NCBI RefSeq assembly: GCF_001425835.1
Contig: NZ_LMDP01000004.1
Span: 310,001 to 374,000 of the forward strand
Source: Afipia sp. Root123D2
GTDB lineage: Bacteria > Pseudomonadota > Alphaproteobacteria > Rhizobiales > Xanthobacteraceae
DNA length: 64,000 bases
Direction: 5' to 3'
The position numbers and the translations under genes were made by a program. Below, one piece after another: positions 45,536 through 54,325 of this stretch. Under the pieces are notes generated by a model, which was not told the origin of the DNA, searched no databases, and saw nothing but the letters and a program-made list of their open reading frames with translations. Within the stretch, counting starts at the first letter, position 1. Every line of letters begins with the position of its first letter.

Positions 45536-46161
45536 TCAAGCGCGATCACTCCCGCCGCGCTCGCAGCGGACGCCGTCACCACGCTGACGGCGCGACGACG
45601 GCGGACCACATCGATGGCTTTCGCGCGCAGCATCTGTCGCTGTCGGAGCGCGAGATCATGGCCGAGGACGGCATCGCGCGGGTCATGGTCAACGACAGCG
45701 AAAGTCCGCTGGCGTGGCTGGCGCGCCGCAAGGGCCGCGACGGCCGCGCGATGATCGACGGCAACCAGTTCATCGCCGGCGAAAAGCTGCGCGCCGATTT
45801 TACCCGCGGGCATTTGACGCCGCGTGTGACGTCGAGCTGGTCGGGCCTTGCGCAGGCGCGGGGCTCGGGCGGCGGTGCCGGCGAGATGACCGATCTGATC
45901 GTGGCGTCGCGCCAGCGTGTGCGTCTGGCCCTTGCCGCCTGCGGGCCGGAATTCGCCGGCGTGCTGATGGATGTCTGCTGTTTTCTGCGTGGCCTCGAGG
46001 ATGTCGAGCGCGAGCGCGGCTGGCCGTCGCGCTCCGCCAAGGTGGTGCTGCAACTGGCGCTCGATCGCCTTGCCCGGCACTACGGCCTGCGGGTCGCCGC
46101 GCGCGGCGATGCCGCGCGCATCCGCACATGGCTGGCGGAGGACGTGACGTTCACGAGTTGA
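45532..46161 (+). CDS. DUF6456 protein, partner of the DnaA-like HTH
   Basis: A 209-residue basic protein. Its conserved core includes LSEREIMAEDGIARVMVNDS, ESPLAWLARRKGRDGRAMID, GEKLRADFTRGHLTPRVTSS and the C-terminal GPEFAGVLMDVCCFLRGLED followed by RSAKVVLQLALDRLARHYGL. These match DUF6456 as I recall it: alphaproteobacterial, predicted DNA-binding, unknown function. The start overlaps the DnaA-like gene by four bases, so the two are translationally coupled. Confidence 0.82.
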   Translation: MIKRDHSRRARSGRRHHADGATTADHIDGFRAQHLSLSEREIMAEDGIARVMVNDSESPLAWLARRKGRDGRAMIDGNQFIAGEKLRADFTRGHLTPRVTSSWSGLAQARGSGGGAGEMTDLIVASRQRVRLALAACGPEFAGVLMDVCCFLRGLEDVERERGWPSRSAKVVLQLALDRLARHYGLRVAARGDAARIRTWLAEDVTFTS

Positions 46162-46299
46162 GGTGGATGTGGGCGATAAGAAGCCTACTCCAGCTTCGAT
46201 GTCATCACCGGGCCGTAGCCGTTCGAAGAACGGCGTCGCTTCCGCTCGCCTATGTCCCGGTGATCTCGCTTAGGTGGGTATGGTGCGTCCCTGATCGGG

Positions 46300-46322
46300 A
46301 TGGCCGGGACAAGCCCGGCCAT
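46300..46322. repeat. Short intergenic palindrome
   Basis: ATGGCCGGGACAAGCCCGGC plus CAT forms a hairpin (ATGGCCGGG / CCCGGCCAT). A related core is found at 63440-63462. It lies just past the convergent DUF6456 and sufE gene ends and may serve as a transcript end. Confidence 0.65.
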
Positions 46323-46339
46323 GACGACTGAGAATGTTC

Positions 46340-46771
46340 CTACGACGCCGCCGCCAGCGTTTCGCTGGCGTCGCGGCGGACGCGCTCGACCATCGAACGC
46401 AAGCCGTTGGAGCGCTGCGGCGTCAGATGCTCGCGGAAGCCGAACTCGTCGAACAGCGCCAGCGCGTCGGTGTCGAGGATCTGCTTCGCGGTCTTGTCCG
46501 AATAGAGCGTCAGCAGGATCGCAACCAGCCCGCGCACGATATGGGCGTCGCTGTCGCCGACATAATGCAGCACCGGCTCGTTGTCCGCGCCGCGATCGAC
46601 CTTGCGGGCGAGCCAGACCTGGCTGGTGCAGCCCTGAACCTTGTTCTCCGGCGAGTGCTCTTCCTCGGACATCGGCTCCAGCGTGCGGCCAAGCTCGATG
46701 ACATAGCGATAGCGGTCGTCCCACTCGTCGAGCAGCGCGAAGTTGTCCCTGATTTCGTCGATCGTCGTCAT
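46340..46771 (-). CDS. sufE: SufE cysteine-desulfuration protein
   Basis: A 143-residue SufE family protein that accepts sulfur from SufS and passes it to the Fe-S scaffold. It has RDNFALLDEWDDRYRYVIEL, the active-site NKVQGCTSQVWL with Cys48, then HIVRGLVAILLTLYSDKT and the C-terminal LTPQRSNGLRSMVERVRRDA. The gene is isolated, without a suf operon around it, as is common in Bradyrhizobiaceae. Confidence 0.95.
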   Translation of the reverse strand: MTTIDEIRDNFALLDEWDDRYRYVIELGRTLEPMSEEEHSPENKVQGCTSQVWLARKVDRGADNEPVLHYVGDSDAHIVRGLVAILLTLYSDKTAKQILDTDALALFDEFGFREHLTPQRSNGLRSMVERVRRDASETLAAAS

Positions 46772-46886
46772 GAAGCCATATCCCGTCCGTCCACGCTTAT
46801 ATGAGGGCGCGGACCCGCGAAAGCGATAACCCGATTGCGGATTTATCGCAATTTGAAGGTTCCGGGGGCATTGTGGTTTTAGGGTC

Positions 46887-47010
46887 GTGCCCCGGACGCG
46901 GTGCGGCGTTTTTCATGCCGCTCCGTTGAACCGGGGCCGTTCCAGATTCGGAGTTTGCGACGGTCCCGGTTCTGCGAGGCAGCGTTGCACGCTGCATCGC
47001 GCCTCGGGAC
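46887..47010. repeat. Long intergenic repeat, copy A
   Basis: About 124 bases beginning GTGCCCCGGACGCGGTGCGG and ending near CAGCGTTGCACGCTGCATCG. It folds into CCCCGG...CCGGGG and TGCGGCG...GCCGCT hairpins. A second copy is at 56799-56923. It lies upstream of sufE, between it and the DUF5330 gene. Confidence 0.8.
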
Positions 47011-47035
47011 AAATGCGGAGTCCGACATATTCGAT

Positions 47036-47062
47036 GTCGTCCCCGCCTGCGCAGGGACGACG
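47036..47062. repeat. REP-like palindrome, copy 3
   Basis: GTCGTCCCCGC followed by a mirrored GCAGGGACGAC, with one mismatched pair. It belongs to the same family as the elements at 40184, 40276 and 61332, directly downstream of the long repeat copy A. Confidence 0.7.
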
Positions 47063-47085
47063 ATGGAGATCGTATCGGGCAAAGA

Positions 47086-47589
47086 CTACAACGTTGGGGT
47101 CTGCCATTCGATCGCGAGGTCGTCCGGCGTCAGGGCGTCGCTGCGCGCGGCCTCGGTCACATTGTCCATGGCGTCGATCGAGCCGGTGTGATCCGGTGCA
47201 CGGCGGTCGCGGCGGTCGCTCTGCTTGCCCGCGTTTTTCGCCGCTGCGTCGTGCGGCTTCTTCTCGATCTTGTCGGCCTTCTCGGCCTTGTCCTTTTCCG
47301 GCTTGTCGCCGGCGTCGGCCTTTTCGTTTTTCTCGGTGATGAACTGATAGACCTTCTTCGCGCCGGCCTGTGCGCGCGCGCCGATCACGCTCGCGGCCTG
47401 GCCGCCCACGGTGCACGCCGCCGGCTGACGCTCGCAGAACTGCGCCATGTCGGACACCGCGGCGCTCGCGGCGGAAATCGCGTCGGATGCCGCGACCTCC
47501 GGCTGCGTGCCCGCATCCGGTGCCTTGTCCGTCGGCAGCAGCACGAGCACGAGCCCGAGCCAGAATGCCATGCGCAGAAGGAAGAACAT
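47086..47589 (-). CDS. DUF5330 membrane-anchored protein
   Basis: A 167-residue protein with an N-terminal helix (MFFLLRMAFWLGLVLVLLP), an exported helical segment with SDMAQFCERQPAACTVGGQA (two cysteines probably disulfide-linked) and a Lys/Asp/Glu-rich charged tail (KADAGDKPEKDKAEKADKIE). It matches DUF5330, a Rhizobiales family of unknown function. It is likely anchored in the inner membrane facing the periplasm. Confidence 0.78.
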   Translation of the reverse strand: MFFLLRMAFWLGLVLVLLPTDKAPDAGTQPEVAASDAISAASAAVSDMAQFCERQPAACTVGGQAASVIGARAQAGAKKVYQFITEKNEKADAGDKPEKDKAEKADKIEKKPHDAAAKNAGKQSDRRDRRAPDHTGSIDAMDNVTEAARSDALTPDDLAIEWQTPTL

Positions 47590-48007
47590 CGAAGAACCCC
47601 GTCGTCTCGTCCCGTTGCGATTGAACTCGCAATCTGCATTTTCTCTAGCAGCAGCCGCTAAACCTCTCGTATTTTGGGTGCGCTAAATTTGCGTAAAATT
47701 GGAATCAATTCGTTTGGTGTAAATTTTCGATTGATGCCCGCGAAGGGATGATTCCAGCCGTGGCGGCGCGTGATCGCCGGATATCCACCATTTCGAAACC
47801 ATAATCTCCGCCGCGCTGAAACTTCTGGTTCACCATCCCGCGCAAATCGGCCCTGGATTACGCCTCAAAACGCCGTTCACGCCGTTGCCTGCGGTTGCCG
47901 CATCGCCGCCTTAGCGTTCGCTTAAGGCGCGTCTGACACGATCCCGCAACGATAAAAGGGGGCGTTCCGGCGCGTCCGTTCACGGACACGCCAAACGCGA
48001 GAACAAC
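47590..48007. other. Intergenic region with CtrA-like site
   Basis: 418 bases between the divergent DUF5330 and histidine kinase genes. It contains TTAG-N7-TTAA at 47911-47925, one mismatch from a CtrA site, 83 bases before the kinase start. A GC-rich inverted segment around 47975-47990 (CGTCCG...CGGACA) may lie in the leader. No small gene was found. Confidence 0.5.
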
Positions 48008-49813
48008 GTGACACTGTTCGAAACCATTCGCGATCATCTCGACTCGCTGGTGCATCCATCAGCGCGTCAGGACGCCATGACATGGGCGCGCCATCGCGCC
48101 TTCATCGCGCCGCGCATGGTCGGATGCCTGGTCGCGCTGGCGTCGCTGCCGCTTTATCTCGCCGTGCGCGGTGCGCCGGCCGAAGTCGAGGTCATGATCC
48201 TGGCGTGGCTGATCACGCCGATCGTCGTCTCTTATTATCTGTCGCGCACCGGCCGCTTCGAGAGCGCCCATGTGCTGTCGTCACTGGCGCTCGCCGCCGT
48301 GGTGTTCGCGATCTCGATCAATACCGGCGGCATTTCATCGTTCGCCGCGATCTGGCTGGTCGCGGTGCCGCTTGAAGCCGCACTGTCGGCGTCGCGCCGC
48401 GTGGTCGCGTTCGCGGTGGTGCTGGCACTCGGATGCGCGCTGACACTGGTGATGTGCGAGGCGCTCGGCGCGCTGCCGCCGTCCGGCGTCGCCGCCAACG
48501 TCAGTCCGCTGTTCGAGGCGCTCGGAATTGCGACCGCGACGATCTACGCCGCGAGCCTCGCGTTCGGCGCCGAATCGCTGGCGCGGACCAGCAAGCATCT
48601 GCTCGACACCGAGGAAGACCGCTATCGCCTGCTGGCGCGCAACATCAGCGACGTGATCGCGCGCCACAGCCGCAACGGTGCGGTCAGCTTCATCTCGCCG
48701 GCGGCGGAAGCCCTGCTGGGAATCCCGTCGGCGCGGCTGCTCGGCCACGGCCTGTTCGACCGCGTCCATGTCGCCGACCGTCCGGCCTATCTCAAGGCGC
48801 TGTCGGACGCGGCGCGCGGCCATGAATCGGCCAGCGTCGAATTCCGTCTCAAGCGCGACCATCCGTCGGACTTCCTCTGGATCGAGATGCGCTGCCGTCC
48901 GATCGAGATTCCGGCCGCGAGCGGCGCCGATCATGACACCGAAGTGGTGTCGGTGATGCGCGACGTGACCGAACGCAAGGCCCAGGAACATGCGCTGGAA
49001 TCCGCGCGGCTCGCTGCCGAGCAGGCCGACGCCTCGAAATCGCGTTTCCTCGCCACCATGAGCCATGAGTTGCGCACGCCCCTCAACGCCATCATCGGCT
49101 TCTCCGAGATGATCGCGCGCGAGGAAGAGATGATGCTCGACGCCGCCAGGCGCAAGGAATACGCGACGCTGATCAACGAATCCGGATTGCATCTGCTGTC
49201 GGTGGTCAACGGCATTCTCGACATTTCGAAAATGGAAAGCGGCAACTTCGAGATCCTGCCGGAGCCGTTCGCGCCGCGCGATGCGCTGGTCAGTTGCAGC
49301 AACCTGATGGTGCTGAAAGCGCGTGAAAACGGCATCGATCTGACGACCCGTGCGCCGGGCGACCTGCCGCAGATGATCGGCGATCCCCGCGCCTTCAAGC
49401 AGATCCTGCTCAACCTGATATCGAACGCGATCAAGTTCACCGAGCGCGGCGGCGCCGTCACCGTTACCGCTGCGGTCGATGGATCGCGCCTGATGCTGCG
49501 GGTCATCGACACCGGCGTCGGCATCAGCGCCGACGACATCAAGCGCCTCGGCGAGCCGTTCTTCCAGGCCGGCAAGACCTATCAGCGCCGCCACGAAGGC
49601 ACCGGCCTCGGCCTGTCGATCGTGAAAAGCCTTGCCGAACTGCACGGCGGCGAGATGACCATTCTCAGCAGGATCGACGAGGGGACCACGGTCTGCGTCG
49701 CCCTGCCTCTGACCTACAGCCCGGCGGATCCCAAGCCGTCGAGCAATGTCGCCACGCTGTCGCTTGCGCCGCGCGCGGAAGCCAAAGACCATCAGGTGAA
49801 GAAACGTGCCTAG
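48008..49813 (+). CDS. PAS-domain sensor histidine kinase (DivJ/PleC-like)
   Basis: A 601-residue membrane kinase: about six transmembrane helices (35-185), a PAS domain (about 206-325; NISDVIARHSRNGAVSFISP), the dimerisation helix with His353 in FLATMSHELRTPLNAIIGFS, and an ATPase domain with FKQILLNLISNAIKFTERGG (N box), DTGVGI and GTGLGLSIVK (G boxes). The layout and PAS sequence resemble DivJ/PleC-type kinases that phosphorylate DivK in Alphaproteobacteria; this assignment is inference. The start codon is GTG. Its stop overlaps the next gene. Confidence 0.9.
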   Translation: MTLFETIRDHLDSLVHPSARQDAMTWARHRAFIAPRMVGCLVALASLPLYLAVRGAPAEVEVMILAWLITPIVVSYYLSRTGRFESAHVLSSLALAAVVFAISINTGGISSFAAIWLVAVPLEAALSASRRVVAFAVVLALGCALTLVMCEALGALPPSGVAANVSPLFEALGIATATIYAASLAFGAESLARTSKHLLDTEEDRYRLLARNISDVIARHSRNGAVSFISPAAEALLGIPSARLLGHGLFDRVHVADRPAYLKALSDAARGHESASVEFRLKRDHPSDFLWIEMRCRPIEIPAASGADHDTEVVSVMRDVTERKAQEHALESARLAAEQADASKSRFLATMSHELRTPLNAIIGFSEMIAREEEMMLDAARRKEYATLINESGLHLLSVVNGILDISKMESGNFEILPEPFAPRDALVSCSNLMVLKARENGIDLTTRAPGDLPQMIGDPRAFKQILLNLISNAIKFTERGGAVTVTAAVDGSRLMLRVIDTGVGISADDIKRLGEPFFQAGKTYQRRHEGTGLGLSIVKSLAELHGGEMTILSRIDEGTTVCVALPLTYSPADPKPSSNVATLSLAPRAEAKDHQVKKRA

Positions 49814-50411
49814 GAAGACTGCCTCCAAATCCAGCCGCCGCGTTGCGGCCGTCGCCGTCGAACGCGATCCCAATCCGTTGATGCGCGTGCTGCTGCACAG
49901 CCCGAAGGACACGCTGGCGGGCGCGGTGGCGTTTGCCGCGGTGATGGCGATCATCGTCAACGCGACCTTTTTGCAGGCCGGCCGTCATCCGTATCCGATG
50001 TTCGGCTCGGCGCTGACGTCGCCCGCGTCCGTCACCATCATGCCGGTGATGCCGCGCGCGCGCCCGGCTGAAGCGAGCTCGCGCGAGGTAATCCGGCCGC
50101 TCGATCCGAAGCCTGCGGTTGCCGCACCGGCGCCGGTGCCGGCCAAGGCTGCACCCGCTGCTGCGTCGCCTGCGCCCGCGCACAACGATCCGCTCGGCGA
50201 TCTGATCGCCTCCAACCGCCGGGTGTCGGCGGTGCAGCGCGCGCTGACCGAATACGGCTACGGCCAGTTGAAGCCGGACGGCGCGGTCGGCCCTGATACC
50301 CAGGCGGCGATCCGCAAGTTCGAGACCGACCGCAAGAAAGCGCCGACCGGCAAGATGTCGGACTGGCTGGTGCATCAGGTCGTGATCCTGACCGGGCGGC
50401 CGATCGACTGA
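49806..50411 (+). CDS. Membrane-anchored peptidoglycan-binding protein
   Basis: A 201-residue protein: basic N-terminus, one membrane helix (DTLAGAVAFAAVMAIIVNAT), an Ala/Pro-rich linker (about 95-125) and a C-terminal peptidoglycan-binding domain 1-type fold (VSAVQRALTEYGYGQLKPDG, AVGPDTQAAIRKFETDRK). It begins with GTG inside the kinase stop region (8-base overlap), so expression is coupled. This suggests it anchors to the cell wall near a signalling complex. Confidence 0.85.
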   Translation: MPRKTASKSSRRVAAVAVERDPNPLMRVLLHSPKDTLAGAVAFAAVMAIIVNATFLQAGRHPYPMFGSALTSPASVTIMPVMPRARPAEASSREVIRPLDPKPAVAAPAPVPAKAAPAAASPAPAHNDPLGDLIASNRRVSAVQRALTEYGYGQLKPDGAVGPDTQAAIRKFETDRKKAPTGKMSDWLVHQVVILTGRPID

Positions 50412-50469
50412 GGGTCGCTATGCGGGGGCGCCTTTGCGCTCGCGGCCGCGCTGGCCTATCGTCGATTCC

Positions 50470-50814
50470 ATGCGAATAAAGTCAAACATCTGGGTGGCGG
50501 CCTATCTGCTCCGCTGCCAGACCGAAAACGTGTTCGGCGCGGTGCGCCGCAGGGGTTCGGAGGAGGCGGGCGCGGTGTTCGTCAAGCTCGCGCTGCTCGA
50601 CGGCAACGCGCTGCTGTTCACGCCGGCGCCGCAAAGCACCTACGACGAAGACCGTCCGTCCGAACGCAATTTCGTCCAATGGCCGACTGAGCCAGTGGCC
50701 GAGCAGAAAATCGAGGAGCGGCTGGTCAAGGAAATGTCGTTCGATCCCGACGTCTGGATCGTCGAGATCGAGGACCGCGCCGGGCGGCACTTTCTCGATC
50801 TCGCGAAGGGGTGA
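50470..50814 (+). CDS. DUF1491 family protein
   Basis: A 114-residue soluble protein starting MRIKSNIWVAAYLLRCQTEN with VRRRGSEEAGAVFVKLALLD and a C-terminal FDPDVWIVEIEDRAGRHFLD. It matches DUF1491, an alphaproteobacterial family of unknown function. ATG 50470 is used; 50434 would add unlike residues. Confidence 0.85.
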   Translation: MRIKSNIWVAAYLLRCQTENVFGAVRRRGSEEAGAVFVKLALLDGNALLFTPAPQSTYDEDRPSERNFVQWPTEPVAEQKIEERLVKEMSFDPDVWIVEIEDRAGRHFLDLAKG

Positions 50815-50845
50815 GGGCGACGATATCGAATGCAAGGCCTGTCCC

Positions 50846-51820
50846 TCAGGACAAGCTTCGCGCCTGTGACGGAAGATCAACGACCGCATCGCCGGGCTGC
50901 ACGGACGGCCGCGCCTGCGGTGTCGCGGCGCGGGCGCGCTGGCGCTCGTCGTCGTACAGGGCGGGGCGGTATTTTGCGCGGGTCTGCGCGATCGACGCGC
51001 CGCGCCACGCCGCCAGCATCACCAGTGCTGCGCGCTCGCTGAGCACGTCGTAGAGGCGGGCAAGGCGATAGACGTCCATCACCGAACTGCCGATCGCGGG
51101 ATTGAGGAACAGCAGCACGCGCTGGAACATGTCGCTGGGCATGGTCAGCGCCCGCATCGCACAGGCCAGCGGCTCGCCGAGCGGATCGTTGACCACTTTG
51201 GCGGCGATGCTGACCGGCAGGATCAGCGCGTCGCCGAGTTCGGCGGTGAAGGCCGCGACATCGGCGGTCATGGCATATTGCTCGAGGCTCGCCACCGCGC
51301 GCGCCGCGCGGCGGGGATCGACCCGCACCGAGGGCTTGAGCGGCGCGATGTCGAGATTGCGCAGGATCGCGGAGCGTTCTTTCGAGCTCGCCTTCTCGAA
51401 CATCTCGTGAAGCGCGGCGGCGTCGGCCGGCTGCATCGACAGGGTCGGCAGCGGGCGCGCGGGCGGCGTTTCGTGCACTTCTTCGTTCGGAGCGGCCGCG
51501 GCGTCGTGGGCTTCGGCCGCAATCTCCGGTGCCGGTTCAGTGACCTGCGGCTCCAGTCCGAGCTGGCGGAGAATGGGGCGCGGCGTATGCGGGTAGATCG
51601 ACAGCTTGCCGCGCACGGCGGCGCGGGTGGCGTCGTCGACGGCGTCGATCAGGCGCGTCGCCAGTTCGACAAACTGGGCTTCCTCGTCATGGCTGTGGGC
51701 GGCAGCCTGCACATACAGATCCGTCAGCACCCGCAACAGCGTCGGGCGAATGTCGACGCCCTCCCGCTGGGAGAGGCTGAGGAGACCATCAAGGCCTTGC
51801 AACATCGGTGGTGCGATCAT
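50846..51820 (-). CDS. DUF2336 protein (second of two)
   Basis: A 324-residue helical protein of the DUF2336 family (LTDLYVQAAAHSHDEEAQFV, KASSKERSAILRNLDIAPLK, LGDALILPVSIAAKVVNDPL, IGSSVMDVYRLARLYDVLSE). The middle holds an Ala/Pro-rich linker. It differs clearly from the copy at 15060-16181. Its promoter region carries a perfect TTAA-N7-TTAA site (51868-51882), 48 bases before the start, suggesting control by CtrA. Confidence 0.82.
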   Translation of the reverse strand: MIAPPMLQGLDGLLSLSQREGVDIRPTLLRVLTDLYVQAAAHSHDEEAQFVELATRLIDAVDDATRAAVRGKLSIYPHTPRPILRQLGLEPQVTEPAPEIAAEAHDAAAAPNEEVHETPPARPLPTLSMQPADAAALHEMFEKASSKERSAILRNLDIAPLKPSVRVDPRRAARAVASLEQYAMTADVAAFTAELGDALILPVSIAAKVVNDPLGEPLACAMRALTMPSDMFQRVLLFLNPAIGSSVMDVYRLARLYDVLSERAALVMLAAWRGASIAQTRAKYRPALYDDERQRARAATPQARPSVQPGDAVVDLPSQARSLS

Positions 51821-51867
51821 GCCGGATACGAACGAGAGTTGAGTCGTCCGAAATTATCCAGTGCGCT

Positions 51868-51882
51868 TTAATGTCCGGTTAA
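51868..51882. promoter_or_regulatory. Perfect CtrA site (TTAA-N7-TTAA)
   Basis: TTAA (51868-51871), TGTCCGG, TTAA (51879-51882) is an exact CtrA consensus. It is 48 bases upstream of the DUF2336 start codon on the minus strand and between the ends/starts of two minus-strand genes, so DUF2336 is the likely target. Confidence 0.7.
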
Positions 51883-51895
51883 GGAAAACGGTTCG

Positions 51896-54070
51896 TTAAC
51901 CGGCTTGCCGATCGGCGACGAGTCCGCCGGACTGGCGTGCCGGGGCGGCCACCCTGACCGTCGCCAGCGCCGCGCCGAGCAGGAACCAGAAGGTGCGCTG
52001 GTACAGCAGTTCGTGAAACAGCGACATCGCCGACAGGGCGGCGATAATCAGCACGATCAGATGGCCGGCATTGTCGTTGCCGCGAAACCATGCCGCTTCG
52101 TTGACGAACAGGCGGAAGACCGGAATCAGGAAGATCGCGGCGCCGACGATGCCGAACTCCGCCAGCAGCCAGATTGTCGTCGAATGAATCACCACCGGAA
52201 GCTGTCCCGGCCAGTTGTGGATGAATACGCCCAGTCCGGCACCGAAGATCGGGTGCTCCTTGAACATCCGCAGCCCGGCCACGACGCTGATCCAGTGCTC
52301 GTTGTCGGACGACGCCCGCTCGGCGATGAGCCGATTGGCGCCGACGATTTGAGACAGGACGTTGACCGGCAGAGCGTGTTTTGCCGATGTGCCAAGTTTC
52401 CCCAGCAGGGCAGGCAGCATCGGCGTGAGGATGATCACCCCCACGATACAGGCAAAACCGGCCACGCCCTTCGCAATGGGCTTCCACGAGCCGGGAATGA
52501 AAACCAGCGCCGTGACAAGGACGACACACCCCGCGCCGATCGCGGCTCGCGATCCGGTCAGGAAAATCCCTGTCAGGGCGAGTGCGATCAGGATCGAACG
52601 CGCGCGCGCTTGCGCAAGCGCGACCGCCAGCAGCATCAGGCACTGGAAGCCGAACGCATTGGCGTTTTGCGCGAAGCCTGAAGCATACGGGTCAGGCGGG
52701 AGCACCTTGAGCACGTTGAGATAGACAACGGCAATCTGTATTGCGACCACGATGCCGCCGGCGACGGCGAACGTATCGAGCAGTTTCCGCAGAGACAGCT
52801 TCGCGCCGAGCGCGCCGGTGGCGGCGAAGGCAAGCAGCACGAACCAGCCGGCAAATTTGTTGGTGAGCGCCCACTGGGTCCAGCCGATCCGGCTGGCGCC
52901 GATCAGCAGCGCCACGGTGATCGCCAGCGTACACAGCACGACGTGAAGGTTCACGCCGGACAGCCGCCAGCGCGGCGCACCGTGCCGCGCCGCCAGCAGC
53001 AGCATGACGCCGCCGACGATGGCGAGCGGATCGGCGAGGTTGACGTTGATCGCGCCGGATTGCGTCGGCAGGTGAAGCTGGAAGAAGACGAACATCGCGG
53101 CCAGCGCCGGCACGATCGTGCTTAGCAGCACATCCGGCCGGGAGACCGCTCCGGTCTTGCCGGACGGCTTTGCAGCCACGGGAGGCGCGATGCGGTTGTG
53201 CCGCGCGGTCAATGCGCCAAGCAGTCCGGCGCAGATCAGCGACAGCACGCCGACCATCACCGCGACGGTGAGCGACGCGGCTCCCGGCATGCCGACGGCC
53301 CCGAGTGCCGCCACCGCGCTCATCTCGCGCACGCCCCAGCCGGCAAAGCTGATCGGAATACTGGCGGCGAACATCACGAGCGCCGACGCGGCTGCCAGAT
53401 CGGCCAGTGCGATCGACGGGGCCAGCGTACGGCCGAGCACGACATAGGCCGCCATGGTGGCGAACTGGATCGCCAGCGAATAACCGATGGCGTGGGTGGC
53501 GCGGGCCACGTCATTTACGGTGATGCGGGCGGCGAATGCCGCGACCTCGCGCCGCCACAGCCACAGCACCCCGGCCGCCGTCAACGCCACGCCGATCACG
53601 ATACGGATCAATCCGCCACCGCGGGTGAGGTCGAACGTCAGATGGCCGAACAGGTAAAATGCCCCGCCGATGGCGAGGGTGAATGAGACCAGCGCGGCGG
53701 CGATCCGCTCTAGCGTGGTCATCAGCACCGTGCCGGCGAAGGGAATGTTGCGGCGGCTGAGGTAGGAGCTGCGTGCTGCGACCTGCCCGAAAATCTGGAA
53801 GAACAGCGCGCCGCCGATCTGGCCGAGGCTCACGGTCGCGACCGCGTCGCGAACCGACAGATGATAACCAAAGCCGGCGGCGATCGAGCGGACGCGGAGG
53901 CCGGCGAACAGCGAGCTGAGAACAATGGCAACCGTTGCGCCGATAAGTGGAACAGGACTGAGCGCCGTCAGCGACACGCCGATCCCGTTGCCTTCGAAGC
54001 CCCGATAGACCAGCCACAGGGCCGCGAGCAGCAGAAGCGGTGAAAGCGTGATCCGTAGATATTTCAGCAA
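51896..54070 (-). CDS. Fusion of flippase-like (UPF0104/LPG-synthase TM) and O-antigen-ligase domains
   Basis: A 724-residue membrane protein with two parts. Residues 1-300 resemble the lysylphosphatidylglycerol-synthase transmembrane/UPF0104 family (GQIGGALFFQIFGQVAARSS, TLERIAAALVSFTLAIGGAF, AGWGVREMSAVAALGAVGMPG in pieces). Residues 330-710 resemble WaaL/Wzy O-antigen ligases (FAQNANAFGFQCLMLL, LTGSRAAIGAGCVVLV, KEHPIFGAGLGVFIHNW, STTIWLLAEFGIVGAAIF). A covalent link suggests one protein that both moves a lipid-linked substrate and ligates or polymerises it. Substrate unknown. Confidence 0.82.
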   Translation of the reverse strand: MLKYLRITLSPLLLLAALWLVYRGFEGNGIGVSLTALSPVPLIGATVAIVLSSLFAGLRVRSIAAGFGYHLSVRDAVATVSLGQIGGALFFQIFGQVAARSSYLSRRNIPFAGTVLMTTLERIAAALVSFTLAIGGAFYLFGHLTFDLTRGGGLIRIVIGVALTAAGVLWLWRREVAAFAARITVNDVARATHAIGYSLAIQFATMAAYVVLGRTLAPSIALADLAAASALVMFAASIPISFAGWGVREMSAVAALGAVGMPGAASLTVAVMVGVLSLICAGLLGALTARHNRIAPPVAAKPSGKTGAVSRPDVLLSTIVPALAAMFVFFQLHLPTQSGAINVNLADPLAIVGGVMLLLAARHGAPRWRLSGVNLHVVLCTLAITVALLIGASRIGWTQWALTNKFAGWFVLLAFAATGALGAKLSLRKLLDTFAVAGGIVVAIQIAVVYLNVLKVLPPDPYASGFAQNANAFGFQCLMLLAVALAQARARSILIALALTGIFLTGSRAAIGAGCVVLVTALVFIPGSWKPIAKGVAGFACIVGVIILTPMLPALLGKLGTSAKHALPVNVLSQIVGANRLIAERASSDNEHWISVVAGLRMFKEHPIFGAGLGVFIHNWPGQLPVVIHSTTIWLLAEFGIVGAAIFLIPVFRLFVNEAAWFRGNDNAGHLIVLIIAALSAMSLFHELLYQRTFWFLLGAALATVRVAAPARQSGGLVADRQAG

Positions 54071-54248
54071 TGCATCTTAAGTCCCGGCCGGATGTCCCAC
54101 CCAATAAGCAGATTCGATCCGACTCACACCATACCCCTCGCTATGCAAATATGAGGGTACTCATGCACCCCCAGAACAAATCACCTTCATCCTTTAGACC
54201 GTCGGCCTCATCCACTGCCACCACCACCCCGAGCGGGTGTTGTCGTTA

Positions 54249-54263
54249 TTAAGGCCCCATTAA
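54249..54263. promoter_or_regulatory. Perfect CtrA site (TTAA-N7-TTAACC)
   Basis: TTAA (54249-54252), GGCCCCA, TTAA (54260-54263) followed by CCAT, the extended TTAACCAT form. It is 62 bases before the 62-residue gene at 54326 and 178 bases from the divergent flippase/ligase gene start, so either or both could be CtrA targets. Confidence 0.7.
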
Positions 54264-54325
54264 CCATGCCTGCTCTTAATAACCGGGTGCCGAAGGCCGT
54301 GAGCCGGGCGGCGAGGAGGGGCAAA

